The position numbers and the translations under genes are program-made. A stretch of DNA of 64,000 nt from BRH-c25 sp035627615 (GTDB taxonomy: Bacteria > Bacillota > Clostridia > Lutisporales > Lutisporaceae): the NCBI GenBank assembly GCA_035627615.1, contig DASPLL010000020.1:53031-117030 (forward strand), in the 5' to 3' direction. The notes under the pieces were generated by a model, which ran no database searches, was not told the origin of the DNA, and saw only the letters and a program-made list of their open reading frames with translations. Positions 51,974 to 61,368 of the stretch are shown here, piece by piece; the stretch's first letter is position 1, and every line of letters starts with the position of its first letter.

Positions 51974-54334
51974 CTAAAAGCTCTTATGCTCTGTCCTGGT
52001 GATTATCTCCTCCTGAAGGGCGACCGTCAGATCGCAGAAATAGTCACTGTAGCCTGCTACCCTCACTATAAGGTCCTTGTACTGTTCAGGATCTTTCTGA
52101 GCTTTTCTGAGTGTGGCGGCACTTACAATATTAAACTGTATATGATGTCCATCCAGCTTGAAATAGCTTCTTACAAGCTGTGACAGCCTGTTGATGCCCT
52201 CTTCGTCCTTTACAAGGTCGGGAGTAAACTTTATATTCAGCAGGGTGCCGCCGGTTCTGATATGATCCATCTTACCCGCTGATTTTATTACTGCCGTTGG
52301 TCCATACACATCAGTGCCTTGTACGGGTGATATGCCTTCTGACTGTGGCTGTCCGGACTTCCTTCCATCCGGGGTCGCACCCGTGACAGAGCCGAAATAT
52401 ACGTGGCAGGTGGTCGGAAGCATATCTATCCTGTAAACTCCGCCTTTAACCGTTTTTCTCCCGTTCACTTCATTGTAATATGCATCAAAAAGCTCCTTCA
52501 TGATATCGTCGGCATAATCATCGTCATTGCCATACTTGGGAGTACTGTTCATAATGAGCTGCCTCATGCGGTCGCTGCCTTCAAAGTTGTTTCCGAGGGC
52601 TTCGAGGAGTTCTGCCATTGTATATGTCTTATTATCAAACACATGCTTTTTAATAGCCGCACAGCTGTCTGTCAGGGTGCCTATTCCCACACCCTGGATG
52701 TAGTTGGAGTTGTACCTTGCACCTCCTGCGTTATAATCCTTCCCGCTCTTGATACAGTCGTCGGTAAGTATCGAAAGGAAAGGCGAAGGCATAAGATCCG
52801 CATATAGCTTTTCTATTACATTGTTTCCCTTTATTTTGATCTCGATAAAATGATGAAGCTGCTTTTTAAAAGCATCCATAAGCTCTTCATAACTCTTGAA
52901 TCCAGCCGCATCGCCGGTATCCAGGCCTATTTTCCTGCCTGTTCTTGGGTCTATTCCATTGTTCAGGGTTATTTCAAGAACTTTTACCAGATTGAAATAG
53001 CCGGTGAGTATATAAGCTTCCTTGCCGAAGGCTCCTGCCTCTACACAGCCGCTGGTTCCGCCGTTTCTGGCATCCTCAACACTCTTCCCGTGGCGTACAA
53101 GCTCTTCCACAACAGAGTCGGCATTGAATATTGAGGGTTGACCCCAACCCTTACTGATTATCCTGCAGGCCCTCTTCAGGAATCTGTCGGGATTCTTCTT
53201 ACTGAGCTGTATGTTTGAGCTGGGCTGCAGCAGGCGCATCTCGTCTATGACATCAAGCACCATATAGGTAACATCGTTGACTGCATCGGATCCATCAGTT
53301 TTGAGCCCTCCGCTGTTTATGTTTGCAAAATCGGTGTAGGTGCCGCTTTCCTGAAGGGTTATTCCCACCTTGGGAGGAGCAGGCTGGTTGTTGAACTTCA
53401 CCCAGAAGCACTGCAGCAGTTCCTCTGCTTTCTCGGACGTCAGTGTGCCGTCCTCTGTGCCCTTCTTATAGAAAGGATAAAGATGTTGGTCCAATCTGCC
53501 CGGGTTGTACGCATCCCAGGTATTGAGCTCGGTAATTACACCCAGGTGGACGAACCAGTACATCTGTAAAGCTTCCCGGAAATTCCTCGGAGCGTTGGCC
53601 GGCACATGAGAGCAAACCTCTGCAATCTGTTTGAGCTCTTCCTTTCTCCCCGGGTCGCTTTCCTTTTCTGCAAGCTCCAGGGCTTTTTCAGCGTGACGCT
53701 TCCCAAAGCTTATTATAGCATCTGCACAGATGCTCATCGCCTTAAGCTCCTCCTGTTTGCTGTAAGCATCCATATCATTGACAAAATCAAGGGCTGCAAG
53801 CTGAGCTTCAATATCCTTCTTAAAGCCCAGGAAGCCTTTGGTATATATTTTGCCATCCCCGACAGTGTGGCCGGGAGCCCTTTGCTCCATGAACTCGGTA
53901 TAGATCCCGCTGTTGTAGCAGTCCTGCCATTCCCGGGTCATTTGGTCAAACATCAGGTCCCTCATGGATCTGCCCTTCCAGTAAGGTATTATCTCATCCT
54001 TCTGTATTTGTTTTGCTTCTTCGCTTACTCTGAAGAAAATCTTCTGTCTTTTGTCTATTACATCAAAATCCTCAACCGTATGACAGCACAGCTCCGGATA
54101 TGTCGGTGTGGCTTTTGGAGCGGGCCCCCTTTCACCGACTATCAGCTCCCCGTCATTAATACAGATGGTCTTGCTCTCCATCAGCGCTTTGAAGGCCAAT
54201 GCCCTGAGCACCGGAACAGATACCTTGCCCGCGTATTCTTTATATGTTTCCGTTACTATCCTGGCTCTTTCAAGAGACATGGTGGGAACTGCATCAAGGC
54301 TCTTCTGTCTTAATAGCTTCACTCTCTCATTCAT
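51974..54334 (-). CDS. hypD: Glycyl radical enzyme, trans-4-hydroxy-L-proline dehydratase (HypD)-like
   Basis: 786 residues; ATG 54334 after AGGAGG. The thiyl site SGCVEAG (C430, E432), PAPGHTV-like substrate loop (QRAPGHTVG) and the radical-carrying RVAGYSDYF (G761) define a pyruvate-formate-lyase-like dehydratase. Overall the sequence follows the trans-4-hydroxyproline dehydratase of Clostridia; that enzyme has GCVETG where this has GCVEAG, so the substrate may be changed. It would dehydrate a hydroxylated amino acid to an imine, after activation by the next gene. It must be anaerobic. Confidence 0.82.
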   Translation of the reverse strand: MNERVKLLRQKSLDAVPTMSLERARIVTETYKEYAGKVSVPVLRALAFKALMESKTICINDGELIVGERGPAPKATPTYPELCCHTVEDFDVIDKRQKIFFRVSEEAKQIQKDEIIPYWKGRSMRDLMFDQMTREWQDCYNSGIYTEFMEQRAPGHTVGDGKIYTKGFLGFKKDIEAQLAALDFVNDMDAYSKQEELKAMSICADAIISFGKRHAEKALELAEKESDPGRKEELKQIAEVCSHVPANAPRNFREALQMYWFVHLGVITELNTWDAYNPGRLDQHLYPFYKKGTEDGTLTSEKAEELLQCFWVKFNNQPAPPKVGITLQESGTYTDFANINSGGLKTDGSDAVNDVTYMVLDVIDEMRLLQPSSNIQLSKKNPDRFLKRACRIISKGWGQPSIFNADSVVEELVRHGKSVEDARNGGTSGCVEAGAFGKEAYILTGYFNLVKVLEITLNNGIDPRTGRKIGLDTGDAAGFKSYEELMDAFKKQLHHFIEIKIKGNNVIEKLYADLMPSPFLSILTDDCIKSGKDYNAGGARYNSNYIQGVGIGTLTDSCAAIKKHVFDNKTYTMAELLEALGNNFEGSDRMRQLIMNSTPKYGNDDDYADDIMKELFDAYYNEVNGRKTVKGGVYRIDMLPTTCHVYFGSVTGATPDGRKSGQPQSEGISPVQGTDVYGPTAVIKSAGKMDHIRTGGTLLNIKFTPDLVKDEEGINRLSQLVRSYFKLDGHHIQFNIVSAATLRKAQKDPEQYKDLIVRVAGYSDYFCDLTVALQEEIITRTEHKSF

Positions 54335-54338
54335 TGCT

Positions 54339-55220
54339 TTATCCTCCTATCTTTACTCGGATTCCATATTCCAAAAACATTCCGGCAACAGTCTCCATAT
54401 ACTCCTTTGAAGGTACGGGTATATCCATAAGACTGCTGCATTTTCCCAGTCTGGTATATTTATCAGCGGCAATATTGTGATAAGGCAGAATATTGACCTG
54501 CTGCACAGCGGGTGTGTCCTGTATGACTCTTGCTGTCGCCCTTATATTGCTCTCATCATCATTGATACCGGGTATCAGGGGTATTCTGATATAAACCTTG
54601 TTTCCAAGCTGCGATATTAAATTGAGGTTGTCAAGTATCAATTTGTTGGATACACCGGTATACTTTATATGTTTGGCGTCATTTATAAGCTTCAGATCAT
54701 AAAGGAACAGATCCGTCATACCGCTGACCGCCCTCAATGTTTCTGCAGTTCCATAACCACTTGTATCCACAGCTGTGTGATACTCCCTTTTTTTACACTG
54801 CCTGAGAAGCTCCAGCAGGAATTCCGGTTGTGAAAGGGGTTCTCCGCCCGAGAAGGTAACGCCACCGCCGGACTCGTCATAAAAAATGCTATCCTTCTCA
54901 AGCTGAGTAATGATCTCCGGTACTGTTACAAGTTTGCCCGCAAGCTCCCTCGCCTTCGAATAGCATACCTCTGCACAGCTGCCGCAGGAGGTGCACTTGC
55001 TCCTGTCAAGCAAAGCGTCATGCCCGCATACCTCCGTGCACTTTCCGCAGCCGATGCACCTCTTTTCATAAAGCATGAGCTCAGATCCGAAGGCCTGGCT
55101 CTCGGGATTGTGGCACCAGCTGCAGGTGAGGGGGCAGCCCTTAAGGAATACAGTAGTGCGGATGCCAGGCCCGTCATGTATTGAATATTTTTGAATGTTG
55201 AATATCGTTCCTTGTATCAA
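54339..55220 (-). CDS. hypE: Glycyl radical enzyme activase (radical SAM)
   Basis: 293 residues, TTG 55220 after GAGGTG. GCPLTCSWCHNPES is the C-x3-C-x2-C radical SAM motif; an extra ferredoxin-like insert has two 4Fe-4S motifs (CIGCGKCTEVC, CTSCGSCAEVC). It makes the glycyl radical on the dehydratase encoded 4 bases downstream. Transcription likely starts at the sigma-54 promoter at 55253-55268. Confidence 0.93.
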   Translation of the reverse strand: MIQGTIFNIQKYSIHDGPGIRTTVFLKGCPLTCSWCHNPESQAFGSELMLYEKRCIGCGKCTEVCGHDALLDRSKCTSCGSCAEVCYSKARELAGKLVTVPEIITQLEKDSIFYDESGGGVTFSGGEPLSQPEFLLELLRQCKKREYHTAVDTSGYGTAETLRAVSGMTDLFLYDLKLINDAKHIKYTGVSNKLILDNLNLISQLGNKVYIRIPLIPGINDDESNIRATARVIQDTPAVQQVNILPYHNIAADKYTRLGKCSSLMDIPVPSKEYMETVAGMFLEYGIRVKIGG

Positions 55221-55252
55221 ATTATCACCTCGCTAATATGGCAAATAAATAT

Positions 55253-55268
55253 AGCAAATTGCATGCCA
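55253..55268 (-). promoter_or_regulatory. Sigma-54 (-24/-12) promoter of the activase-dehydratase operon
   Basis: On the reverse strand TGGCATGCAATTTGCT has GG at 55267-55266 and GC at 55255-55254, 10 bases between, the -24/-12 pattern. It lies ~35 bases before the activase start. Confidence 0.85.
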
Positions 55269-55323
55269 TATTTGGGAGCTCCACAGGTACTGCAACTACA
55301 TAACTGATCATGGACAGAAAAAG

Positions 55324-55345
55324 TGTGTACCAAAAATGGTACACA
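55324..55345. promoter_or_regulatory. Palindromic upstream activator site
   Basis: TGTGTACCA and TGGTACACA form a perfect 9-bp inverted repeat separated by AAAA. It lies ~55 bases upstream of the -24 element, where an enhancer-binding protein of the kind encoded next would bind. A half site GTACC lies near 55367. Confidence 0.75.
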
Positions 55346-55382
55346 AACGTACTGATTCTGATATAAAGTACCAAAACAGGGA

Positions 55383-56807
55383 CTATTCGATTTCTTTTAT
55401 AAGCTTTATATTATGCTTTTTAATTTTGTTGTGCATCGTCTGCTTAGGCAGTCCAAGGGACCTGGCAGCCAGGGATATATTGCCCCTGGAGGCCTTGAGG
55501 GCTTTGATAAGAAGACTTTTTTCATATTCATCAACAGCAGCATTCAGATCAGCAGGAGGGGTATCAGCAGAAAGTGTTTTTGAATCCATAGCCGCAAGCT
55601 TCTGCCTCTTATCGAAGTAGTACCGGATATCATCAAGAGAGATGCTGTCTCCCTCAATAAGATTCATTGTGCTTTCCACCAGGTGTTCCAGCTCCCTTAT
55701 GTTCCCGGGCCAGGAATAATCGTGAAATACCTTCATAGCTTCCCTGGAAGCACCGGAGACGTTTTTGCCCAGCTGCTCATTATTTTTTTGAATGAAATGA
55801 TGTACCAGGATATCTATATCCTCCCGCCTTTCCCTTAATGGGGGCAGCTCCAGATATATGACATTGAGCCTGTAATAAAGGTCTTCCCTGAGGAGCTTTT
55901 TTTCTACCAGCTCTGAGGTCGGCTCATTTGTAGAGGCTATTATCCGGACATCCACATCCTTTGTCTTTGATGCCCCAACCCTTCTTACGATCCCGTCCTG
56001 TATAACCCGAAGAAGCTTGGCCTGTAGTTCTGTATTGAGAGAGTTCACCTCATCCAGGTAAAGGGTGCCGCCGTGGGCCAGCTCAAACAGCCCGGGGTTG
56101 TCCTTGGCACCGGTGAAGCTTCCGGCAGCTGTCCCGAAAAGGATTGACTCAAGAAGGCTGAAGGGAAGTGCCGCACAGTTCTGAGCTATGAAGGGTTTGT
56201 TCCTTCTTTTGGGGTCTGCGTTATGTATTGCCTGAACCAATAGCTCCTTGCCTGTGCCGGTCTCTCCATATACCAGCACCGGAGAGCTGCTCCCGGCTAT
56301 CCGTCGGGCTTTTTCCTTCAGCCTGAGAATAGGGCTGCTGCTGCCGATTATATTATCAAAGGTATATTTTGCTCCACTTTTGTTGTAATCTTTTTTTCCT
56401 GTACTGCCTTTATACAACTGCTCCTGCAGGTGCATTATCTTTTCGGACAGATCCGTAACCTGTGTCAGATCCTTGAAGATCTCAAAGCAGCCTACAAGTT
56501 CTCCATTTTCAATTATGGGTATGGTGGAGGTTACTGTAGAGACCTTTTTCCCCTGATAGTTGGTATAGTGCTGTATATGCTCTATTATGGGCTTCCTGCT
56601 CTTTATGACACTGTAAAAGGTGCTTGTTTCCGGGGTAAGGTCAGGAAAAACATCAAGTATATTTTTACCGATGGCAGTATGGGAGTCAATACCTCCAATA
56701 TTGGTTGCCGGCTCTTTGTAAAAGGTTATACCGGCTTTTGCATCAGTTACTATTATTCCTTCATCAAGGTTAAGGAGTATAAGCTCCAGAAGTCTTTTGT
56801 AGTTCAT
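55383..56807 (-). CDS. Sigma-54-dependent activator, PAS-AAA+-Fis
   Basis: 474 residues; ATG 56807 lies 5 bases after GGGGGA, while the upstream in-frame ATG at 56894 has none. PAS at ~10-115, Walker A GETGTGK (181-187), GSFTGA loop (229-234), TLYLDE, GNIRELEHL and a Fis-type helix-turn-helix (NISLAARSLGLPKQTMHNKIKKHNI) at the C-terminus. It ends just before the palindrome and sigma-54 promoter of the activase gene, hence likely controls it. The PAS may bind a hydroxyproline-like ligand. Confidence 0.93.
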   Translation of the reverse strand: MNYKRLLELILLNLDEGIIVTDAKAGITFYKEPATNIGGIDSHTAIGKNILDVFPDLTPETSTFYSVIKSRKPIIEHIQHYTNYQGKKVSTVTSTIPIIENGELVGCFEIFKDLTQVTDLSEKIMHLQEQLYKGSTGKKDYNKSGAKYTFDNIIGSSSPILRLKEKARRIAGSSSPVLVYGETGTGKELLVQAIHNADPKRRNKPFIAQNCAALPFSLLESILFGTAAGSFTGAKDNPGLFELAHGGTLYLDEVNSLNTELQAKLLRVIQDGIVRRVGASKTKDVDVRIIASTNEPTSELVEKKLLREDLYYRLNVIYLELPPLRERREDIDILVHHFIQKNNEQLGKNVSGASREAMKVFHDYSWPGNIRELEHLVESTMNLIEGDSISLDDIRYYFDKRQKLAAMDSKTLSADTPPADLNAAVDEYEKSLLIKALKASRGNISLAARSLGLPKQTMHNKIKKHNIKLIKEIE

Positions 56808-56900
56808 AGCGATCCCCCATACAAATTTATTCTTTATTATAATGATAAAGGACTCTTGACGGTTAATCAAGAGTCCTGACTGTTTACTATACATTATAAG

Positions 56901-58265
56901 CTACATATATCTTTCTGCAATCTGTGCCAGCGGGCTTCGTTCCACCTTGTTCAGCGTTACATGGCCGGTTATCTGGAAAGGCTTCATTTTCTCTATGGTA
57001 TAGACAAGGCCGTTTGAACGTGCATCCACCAGCACATTGTCTATCTGGCTGTCCGTCGGGTCTCCCAGAAATACGAATTTAGCACCGAAGCCTGCACGGG
57101 TAAGCATCATTTTAGCAAGATGAGGGGTTATCTCCTGTGCCTCATCGACCACTACAAGAGCATCGGACAAGGTCCTTCCGCGCATATAAGTGAAGGTCTT
57201 GGTCTCAATGATCCCATGCTGCCTGTAGTCCTCAATAAAGGAATCCACGGTAAAGGTGGGCTTGATCGAACTGTCCGCCTTGCTCCCTTTTTCCTTACGC
57301 CTGTATTTGTTTCCGAAAAGATTGTCTACCGCATCGTAGAAGGAACCCATCCAGGGCTTCAGCTTTTCCTCTTCGGTGCCCGGAAGGAAGCCTATATCGT
57401 TGCCTGCCGGAACAACAGGCTTTACAAATACGATTTTCCTGTAGACCTCTTCTTCTATAACCTTCTGAAGGGCTACTGCAGTGGAGAGTATGGTTTTGCC
57501 TGAGCCGGCGCCCCCTGCAAGGGTAACAAAATGAATATTGTTATCCATCAGGAGTTCAAAGGCCATTTTCTGTTCTCTGTTTATCGGCACAAGGCCCCAG
57601 GCGGAATTATTCGCATACCTCAGGGGAACTATTCTGTCCCCGTTGAAAATAGTAAGAACTTCATGACTTGAGGTGTCGTTGCTTTTAATATGGATAAACT
57701 CATTGGGATAAATCGTCTGGTCAAGCTGCTTGGGCAGCTTCAGCCCATCCTTGAAAATCTTCTCAATATCCTTGGAGGGCAGCATCAGCTCTGTATAACC
57801 GTTGTATACCGATTCGACGGTAACCTTATCGTTTTCATAATCCTGCACGATGATTCCCAAACTGTCACCTTTAATAGACATATATACGTCTTTTGTGACA
57901 AGTATGGTCGGATGCTCTGTATCCTCCTTCTGGAGATTTTTTGTAAGAGCAAGTATCTTGTTGTCAACCTTGGAGAGATCCAGTCCATCAGGAAGCTCCA
58001 TTGTATCCAGATGGTCCAGTTCAATCTTAAGCATGCCACCGCCGGGTAGGTTTACCCCTTCACTTAGACTGCCGTATTCACGAAGTTTGTTAATTTCTCT
58101 TGCAGCACTTCTTGCGTGAAAACCTAGCATACCCTCCCTCTTTTTCAGACTATCCAGCTCTTCAACTACCATGATCGGGATTATCACATTGTTATCCTGG
58201 AAATTGGAGATACAATAGGGGTCGTGTACCAGCACATTTGTGTCAAGGATAAAGTTCTTTATCAT
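56901..58265 (-). CDS. PIN-PhoH family ATPase
   Basis: 454 residues; ATG 58265 after TGGAGGTAAAAGC. N-terminal PIN nuclease domain (NFILDTNVLVHDPYCI, ~1-140) fused to a PhoH-type P-loop ATPase: TLAGGAGSGKTIL Walker A (~255), ALVVVDEAQEITPHLAK Walker B. PIN-PhoH (PhoH2/YlaK-like) proteins have been linked to RNA unwinding and cleavage. It is a single gene. Confidence 0.9.
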   Translation of the reverse strand: MIKNFILDTNVLVHDPYCISNFQDNNVIIPIMVVEELDSLKKREGMLGFHARSAAREINKLREYGSLSEGVNLPGGGMLKIELDHLDTMELPDGLDLSKVDNKILALTKNLQKEDTEHPTILVTKDVYMSIKGDSLGIIVQDYENDKVTVESVYNGYTELMLPSKDIEKIFKDGLKLPKQLDQTIYPNEFIHIKSNDTSSHEVLTIFNGDRIVPLRYANNSAWGLVPINREQKMAFELLMDNNIHFVTLAGGAGSGKTILSTAVALQKVIEEEVYRKIVFVKPVVPAGNDIGFLPGTEEEKLKPWMGSFYDAVDNLFGNKYRRKEKGSKADSSIKPTFTVDSFIEDYRQHGIIETKTFTYMRGRTLSDALVVVDEAQEITPHLAKMMLTRAGFGAKFVFLGDPTDSQIDNVLVDARSNGLVYTIEKMKPFQITGHVTLNKVERSPLAQIAERYM

Positions 58266-58696
58266 GCTTTTACCTCCATAATTATACATAGATGCTTCCT
58301 GGTATACGGCTCTATCAACTGGAGATAAACTCCTTGGCGGTCCCTAAGATCGTTATATATTAATTCTGCCAGAAGGCCTCAAAATCCTGCATATGTCGAT
58401 TAGAATTTACATAAAAATTACATTAGGGCAGGTAAATATTTTATTTTGCTGTCAATATGTATTATAATATTTTGTGGGCAGGATTGTTGAATACAGGAAC
58501 CTTGTGAAAATACCTGCGTATACTGAATTAATTACATACTTGATGGGGTAAAGGCCGAAAAGCTGCACAGAATAATATAGGCTTATTACTTTATATGCTG
58601 TGTTATTGTTTTTGAGCATAGTTTATAGTGTATGGGAGGATATAAATTTATATGCTTCAATAGAAACTGCAGGTGTGAAAAAAGGGGGTTATGCAT
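58266..58696. other. Intergenic region before ZIP transporter
   Basis: About 430 AT-rich bases. I see no gene on either strand. A TATAAT hexamer lies at 58463-58468 without a clear -35 partner, and no known metal riboswitch pattern is obvious. Confidence 0.4.
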
Positions 58697-59515
58697 ATGG
58701 ATATAAACACAATTCTGATTGCATTCGGGTTGACGCTGATCGCGGGGATTTCCACTGGGGTAGGCAGCTTATTGGCACTCTTTGCAAAAAAGACAAATAC
58801 AAAGCTCATAACTGCTGTCCTTGGTTTTTCTGCAGGAGTTATGATATATGTTTCACTGGTGGATATTCTTCCTCAGGCCGACCAGATACTGACAGCCACA
58901 ATGGGGAAGACGGCAGGTAGCTGGATGACTATTGCAGCGTTTTTCGGAGGTATACTGCTGATTGCTTTAATAGATAAACTGATTCCCTCTTTTGAGAACC
59001 CTCACGAGACGAGGAGAGTGGAAGAAATGGGAGAATGCTGTGATGCCAGAGCAAGCGGTATAAAGAACCTGATGAGAATGGGCATTCTCACAGCCTTGGC
59101 AATAGCAGTCCACAACTTTCCTGAAGGGATAGCCACCTTTATTGCAGCACTGAAGGATCCCAACCTGGGAATAGCAATAACCATTGCTATAGCTATACAC
59201 AATATTCCTGAGGGTATCGCCGTATCAGTGCCGATTTTCTACGCTACGGGAAGCAGGCGCAAAGCATTTGTATATTCCTTGATGTCAGGCTTGTCGGAGC
59301 CGGTAGGAGCTTTGCTGGGATACTTGTTCCTGCTGCCTATAATGAGCGACAAGGTATTGGGAATAATGTTCGCACTTGTTGCGGGTATAATGGTATTCAT
59401 ATCCCTGGATGAGCTGCTGCCCACCGCTAGGGAGTACGGAGAGCCTCATCTCGCCACATATGGTCTTATGGCGGGTATGGCGGTAATGGCAGTGAGCATA
59501 TTGCTTTTTATTTAA
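58697..59515 (+). CDS. ZIP-family metal transporter (ZupT-like)
   Basis: 272 residues; ATG 58697 lies ~8 bases after GGGGGT (ATG 58691 is too near). Eight hydrophobic segments, with the paired metal-site motifs HNFPEGIATF and HNIPEGIAVSVP of ZupT proteins. It imports zinc or other divalent metals. It stands alone upstream of the tRNA. Confidence 0.92.
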   Translation: MDINTILIAFGLTLIAGISTGVGSLLALFAKKTNTKLITAVLGFSAGVMIYVSLVDILPQADQILTATMGKTAGSWMTIAAFFGGILLIALIDKLIPSFENPHETRRVEEMGECCDARASGIKNLMRMGILTALAIAVHNFPEGIATFIAALKDPNLGIAITIAIAIHNIPEGIAVSVPIFYATGSRRKAFVYSLMSGLSEPVGALLGYLFLLPIMSDKVLGIMFALVAGIMVFISLDELLPTAREYGEPHLATYGLMAGMAVMAVSILLFI

Positions 59516-59619
59516 AATTTTAAAATGAAATTGGTATAAAAATGCCGGAATCATGAGATTATATTGCTGTAAAAGACTTAAGAACATTTACTCAAAATGC
59601 ATGATTCCAAAATTTGCGA

Positions 59620-59648
59620 TTGACAAAACTGTTATTTTTATATAAAAT
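59620..59648 (+). promoter_or_regulatory. Promoter of tRNA-Arg(CCT)
   Basis: TTGACA (59620-59625) and TAAAAT (59643-59648) are 17 bases apart, ~20 bases before the tRNA. Confidence 0.7.
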
Positions 59649-59667
59649 TCTTATGTGAGTCAAGAAT

Positions 59668-59744
59668 GCACCTATAGCTCAGCAGGATAGAGCGACGGTT
59701 TCCTAAACCGCAGGTCGGGGGTTCGACTCCCTCTAGGTGCACCA
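59668..59744 (+). tRNA. tRNA-Arg (anticodon CCT), CCA encoded; integration target
   Basis: Acceptor stem GCACCTA/TAGGTGC followed by A-CCA. D arm GCTC…GAGC. Anticodon stem around TTCCTAA with CCT at 34-36; the outermost pair (A27-C43) is a mismatch. T arm GGGGGTTCGACTCCCTC. The recombinase of an integrated element lies directly downstream, so the 3' part (59722-59744) is the likely attachment core. Confidence 0.95.
59722..59744 (+). other. Predicted attL of the integrated element
   Basis: The 3' end of tRNA-Arg(CCT), which typically is the crossover core for tyrosine recombinases of this type. The partner copy (attR) would be beyond the right edge, so this is not demonstrated in the window. 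Confidence 0.5.
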
Positions 59745-59818
59745 TGTGTGATTATAGACACTGCAAGAGATTGTGGTGTTTTTTATTTTAACTAATAAAG
59801 TTTACATAATGTGAGTAT

Positions 59819-59840
59819 GGGGACTATTTGGGGACTATTT
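59819..59840. repeat. Tandem 11-bp repeat near element end
   Basis: GGGGACTATTT occurs twice head to tail (59819-59829 and 59830-59840) between the tRNA and the recombinase gene; candidate arm-type binding site for the recombinase. Confidence 0.6.
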
Positions 59841-59880
59841 GGCTCGAAAGTTACAAAAGGACACCTTAATTTATAAAAAA

Positions 59881-59906
59881 ATAACAGGCGATTAGGCCTG
59901 TTTGGA
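59881..59906 (-). terminator. Terminator at the recombinase gene end
   Basis: On the reverse strand AAACAGGC pairs with GCCTGTT around ATTA-type loop and is followed by A/T sequence; it overlaps the stop codon. Confidence 0.6.
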
Positions 59907-61349
59907 TTTTTCGGAGTTATCTTTTTTCTTGAACAAATCTTCGAGTTTATTTGCTGCTTCAATATCCGGTTTTCTAAGTGCATGGCTGTATATGTCTGTT
60001 GTTGTTGATGTTCTTGCGTGTCCTAACCTAGAACTTACTGTTGTTACATCTACTCCCTGACCGATTAAGAGAGTAGCATTTGTATGTCTTAGCCCATGAA
60101 AGTTCACTTCCGGAAGCAGGTATTTTGGCTTATCTTCCTTTGAAATCGTCTCGTCTTTCTCTATCTTCTCATTATGTCGCTTGATAAATTTGTGAAACCA
60201 TTTCGAGGGGGTATCCGGGAACATTGGCTCTCCGTTCCACTTTGTAAATATACGGCCGCTGTCTACCCATAGATCATCTTGCTTTGCTTTCTGCCCGTTC
60301 TGCCAGACTTTGTATTCCCTTAGCAAATTAGTAACCGTGGCTGGAAGAGAGATCACTCGCTTGCTGCTTTCGTTCTTAGGAGATTTAATATATGTACCTT
60401 CAGTTGGGATGTATTGCCCGGCCTGCTTTATCCTAAGAAGATTATTCTCCGTATCAACATCATTCCATTCTAAACCAGCAAGCTCTCCTAAACGCATACC
60501 ACCAAATACGGCGAGATTTATCATAGTTCTATATTTCAGAGGCTCCTCTTCCATCAATTGAAGTATATATTCTGTTTGCACATCATCGAAATGTTTGGCT
60601 TCTTCTTTTTCGGGGGTGGGAGGCTTTACTCTTTCTGCAGGATTGCTCAGAAGGCATTGCCATTGCACTGCACACGTCAGAATGCTTGATATTAATCGGT
60701 GGTGATGCAATATTGATCTTTCCGATAAGCCTCCAGGTTTTCCAATCAGTGAAAATATACTGTTAAGCTTTACTTCAAGGGCTTTTGCTACAGATTGAGC
60801 AGTTTTGTGAGATATGGATTTCCCGGATAGCATACCGTTTAATGTCCTATCGCTTATACCGGATAACTGAGCTATGTCCGTAGATAGGAGTCCTTTATCA
60901 CTTATCAAAGTATGTAGTTCTGGCTTAGCAATATATTTGCCGTCTGTTCGAATACCATTTTCTCGAAGATTGTTATAAAATGATGTAAGGTGTGGTGGTT
61001 GAAGTTTTGATAGTTTAACGTGTCCCAGTGCCGGTATTATTCGGGTATCAAGTAATTCTTTGTAGCGGTATAGTGTTTTGGCGGCAAGGCCAGGCTCTGC
61101 ATAGTCTTTAAGCCAACGATCAACAAATTCATCAAAAGTCATTTTACTGCCGTCCAAATACGTACCATTTTCAACCTCTCGCTCGAACAGAGCTGCTTGC
61201 TTTTGGAGTTCCTTTTCTCTCTGCCTCTCAGTCAATCCCGGGTCCAGATTAATAGTTTTTGACTTCCGGAGCTTCTTACCTTTTGAATCATAGCCACAGC
61301 TGCAGGTGATCCGGTAACTGGTATCTGACCGCTTTTCAATATGCGCCAT
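59892..61349 (-). CDS. int: Tyrosine recombinase (integrase) with inserted XRE-like helix-turn-helix
   Basis: 485 residues; ATG 61349 lies 9 bases after GGAGG (ATG 61355 is 3 bases from it). Arm-binding domain ~1-65, core-binding domain ~70-245, catalytic domain with R286, H418 and R421 (HGLRH), H444 (RLGH) and nucleophile Y454. An extra ~65-residue segment (~139-203: SDKGLLSTDIAQLSGISDRTLNGMLSGKSISHKTAQSVAKAL) reads as an XRE-type helix-turn-helix inserted into the core-binding domain. It integrates the element into the adjacent tRNA-Arg. Confidence 0.93.
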   Translation of the reverse strand: MAHIEKRSDTSYRITCSCGYDSKGKKLRKSKTINLDPGLTERQREKELQKQAALFEREVENGTYLDGSKMTFDEFVDRWLKDYAEPGLAAKTLYRYKELLDTRIIPALGHVKLSKLQPPHLTSFYNNLRENGIRTDGKYIAKPELHTLISDKGLLSTDIAQLSGISDRTLNGMLSGKSISHKTAQSVAKALEVKLNSIFSLIGKPGGLSERSILHHHRLISSILTCAVQWQCLLSNPAERVKPPTPEKEEAKHFDDVQTEYILQLMEEEPLKYRTMINLAVFGGMRLGELAGLEWNDVDTENNLLRIKQAGQYIPTEGTYIKSPKNESSKRVISLPATVTNLLREYKVWQNGQKAKQDDLWVDSGRIFTKWNGEPMFPDTPSKWFHKFIKRHNEKIEKDETISKEDKPKYLLPEVNFHGLRHTNATLLIGQGVDVTTVSSRLGHARTSTTTDIYSHALRKPDIEAANKLEDLFKKKDNSEKSKQA

Positions 61350-61368
61350 CGACATTCGCCTCCATTCG

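Noticed and set aside
53606..54313. A 235-codon plus-strand frame opposite the glycyl radical enzyme
   Set aside because: Antisense shadow; the glycyl radical enzyme has all family motifs and the antisense has none.
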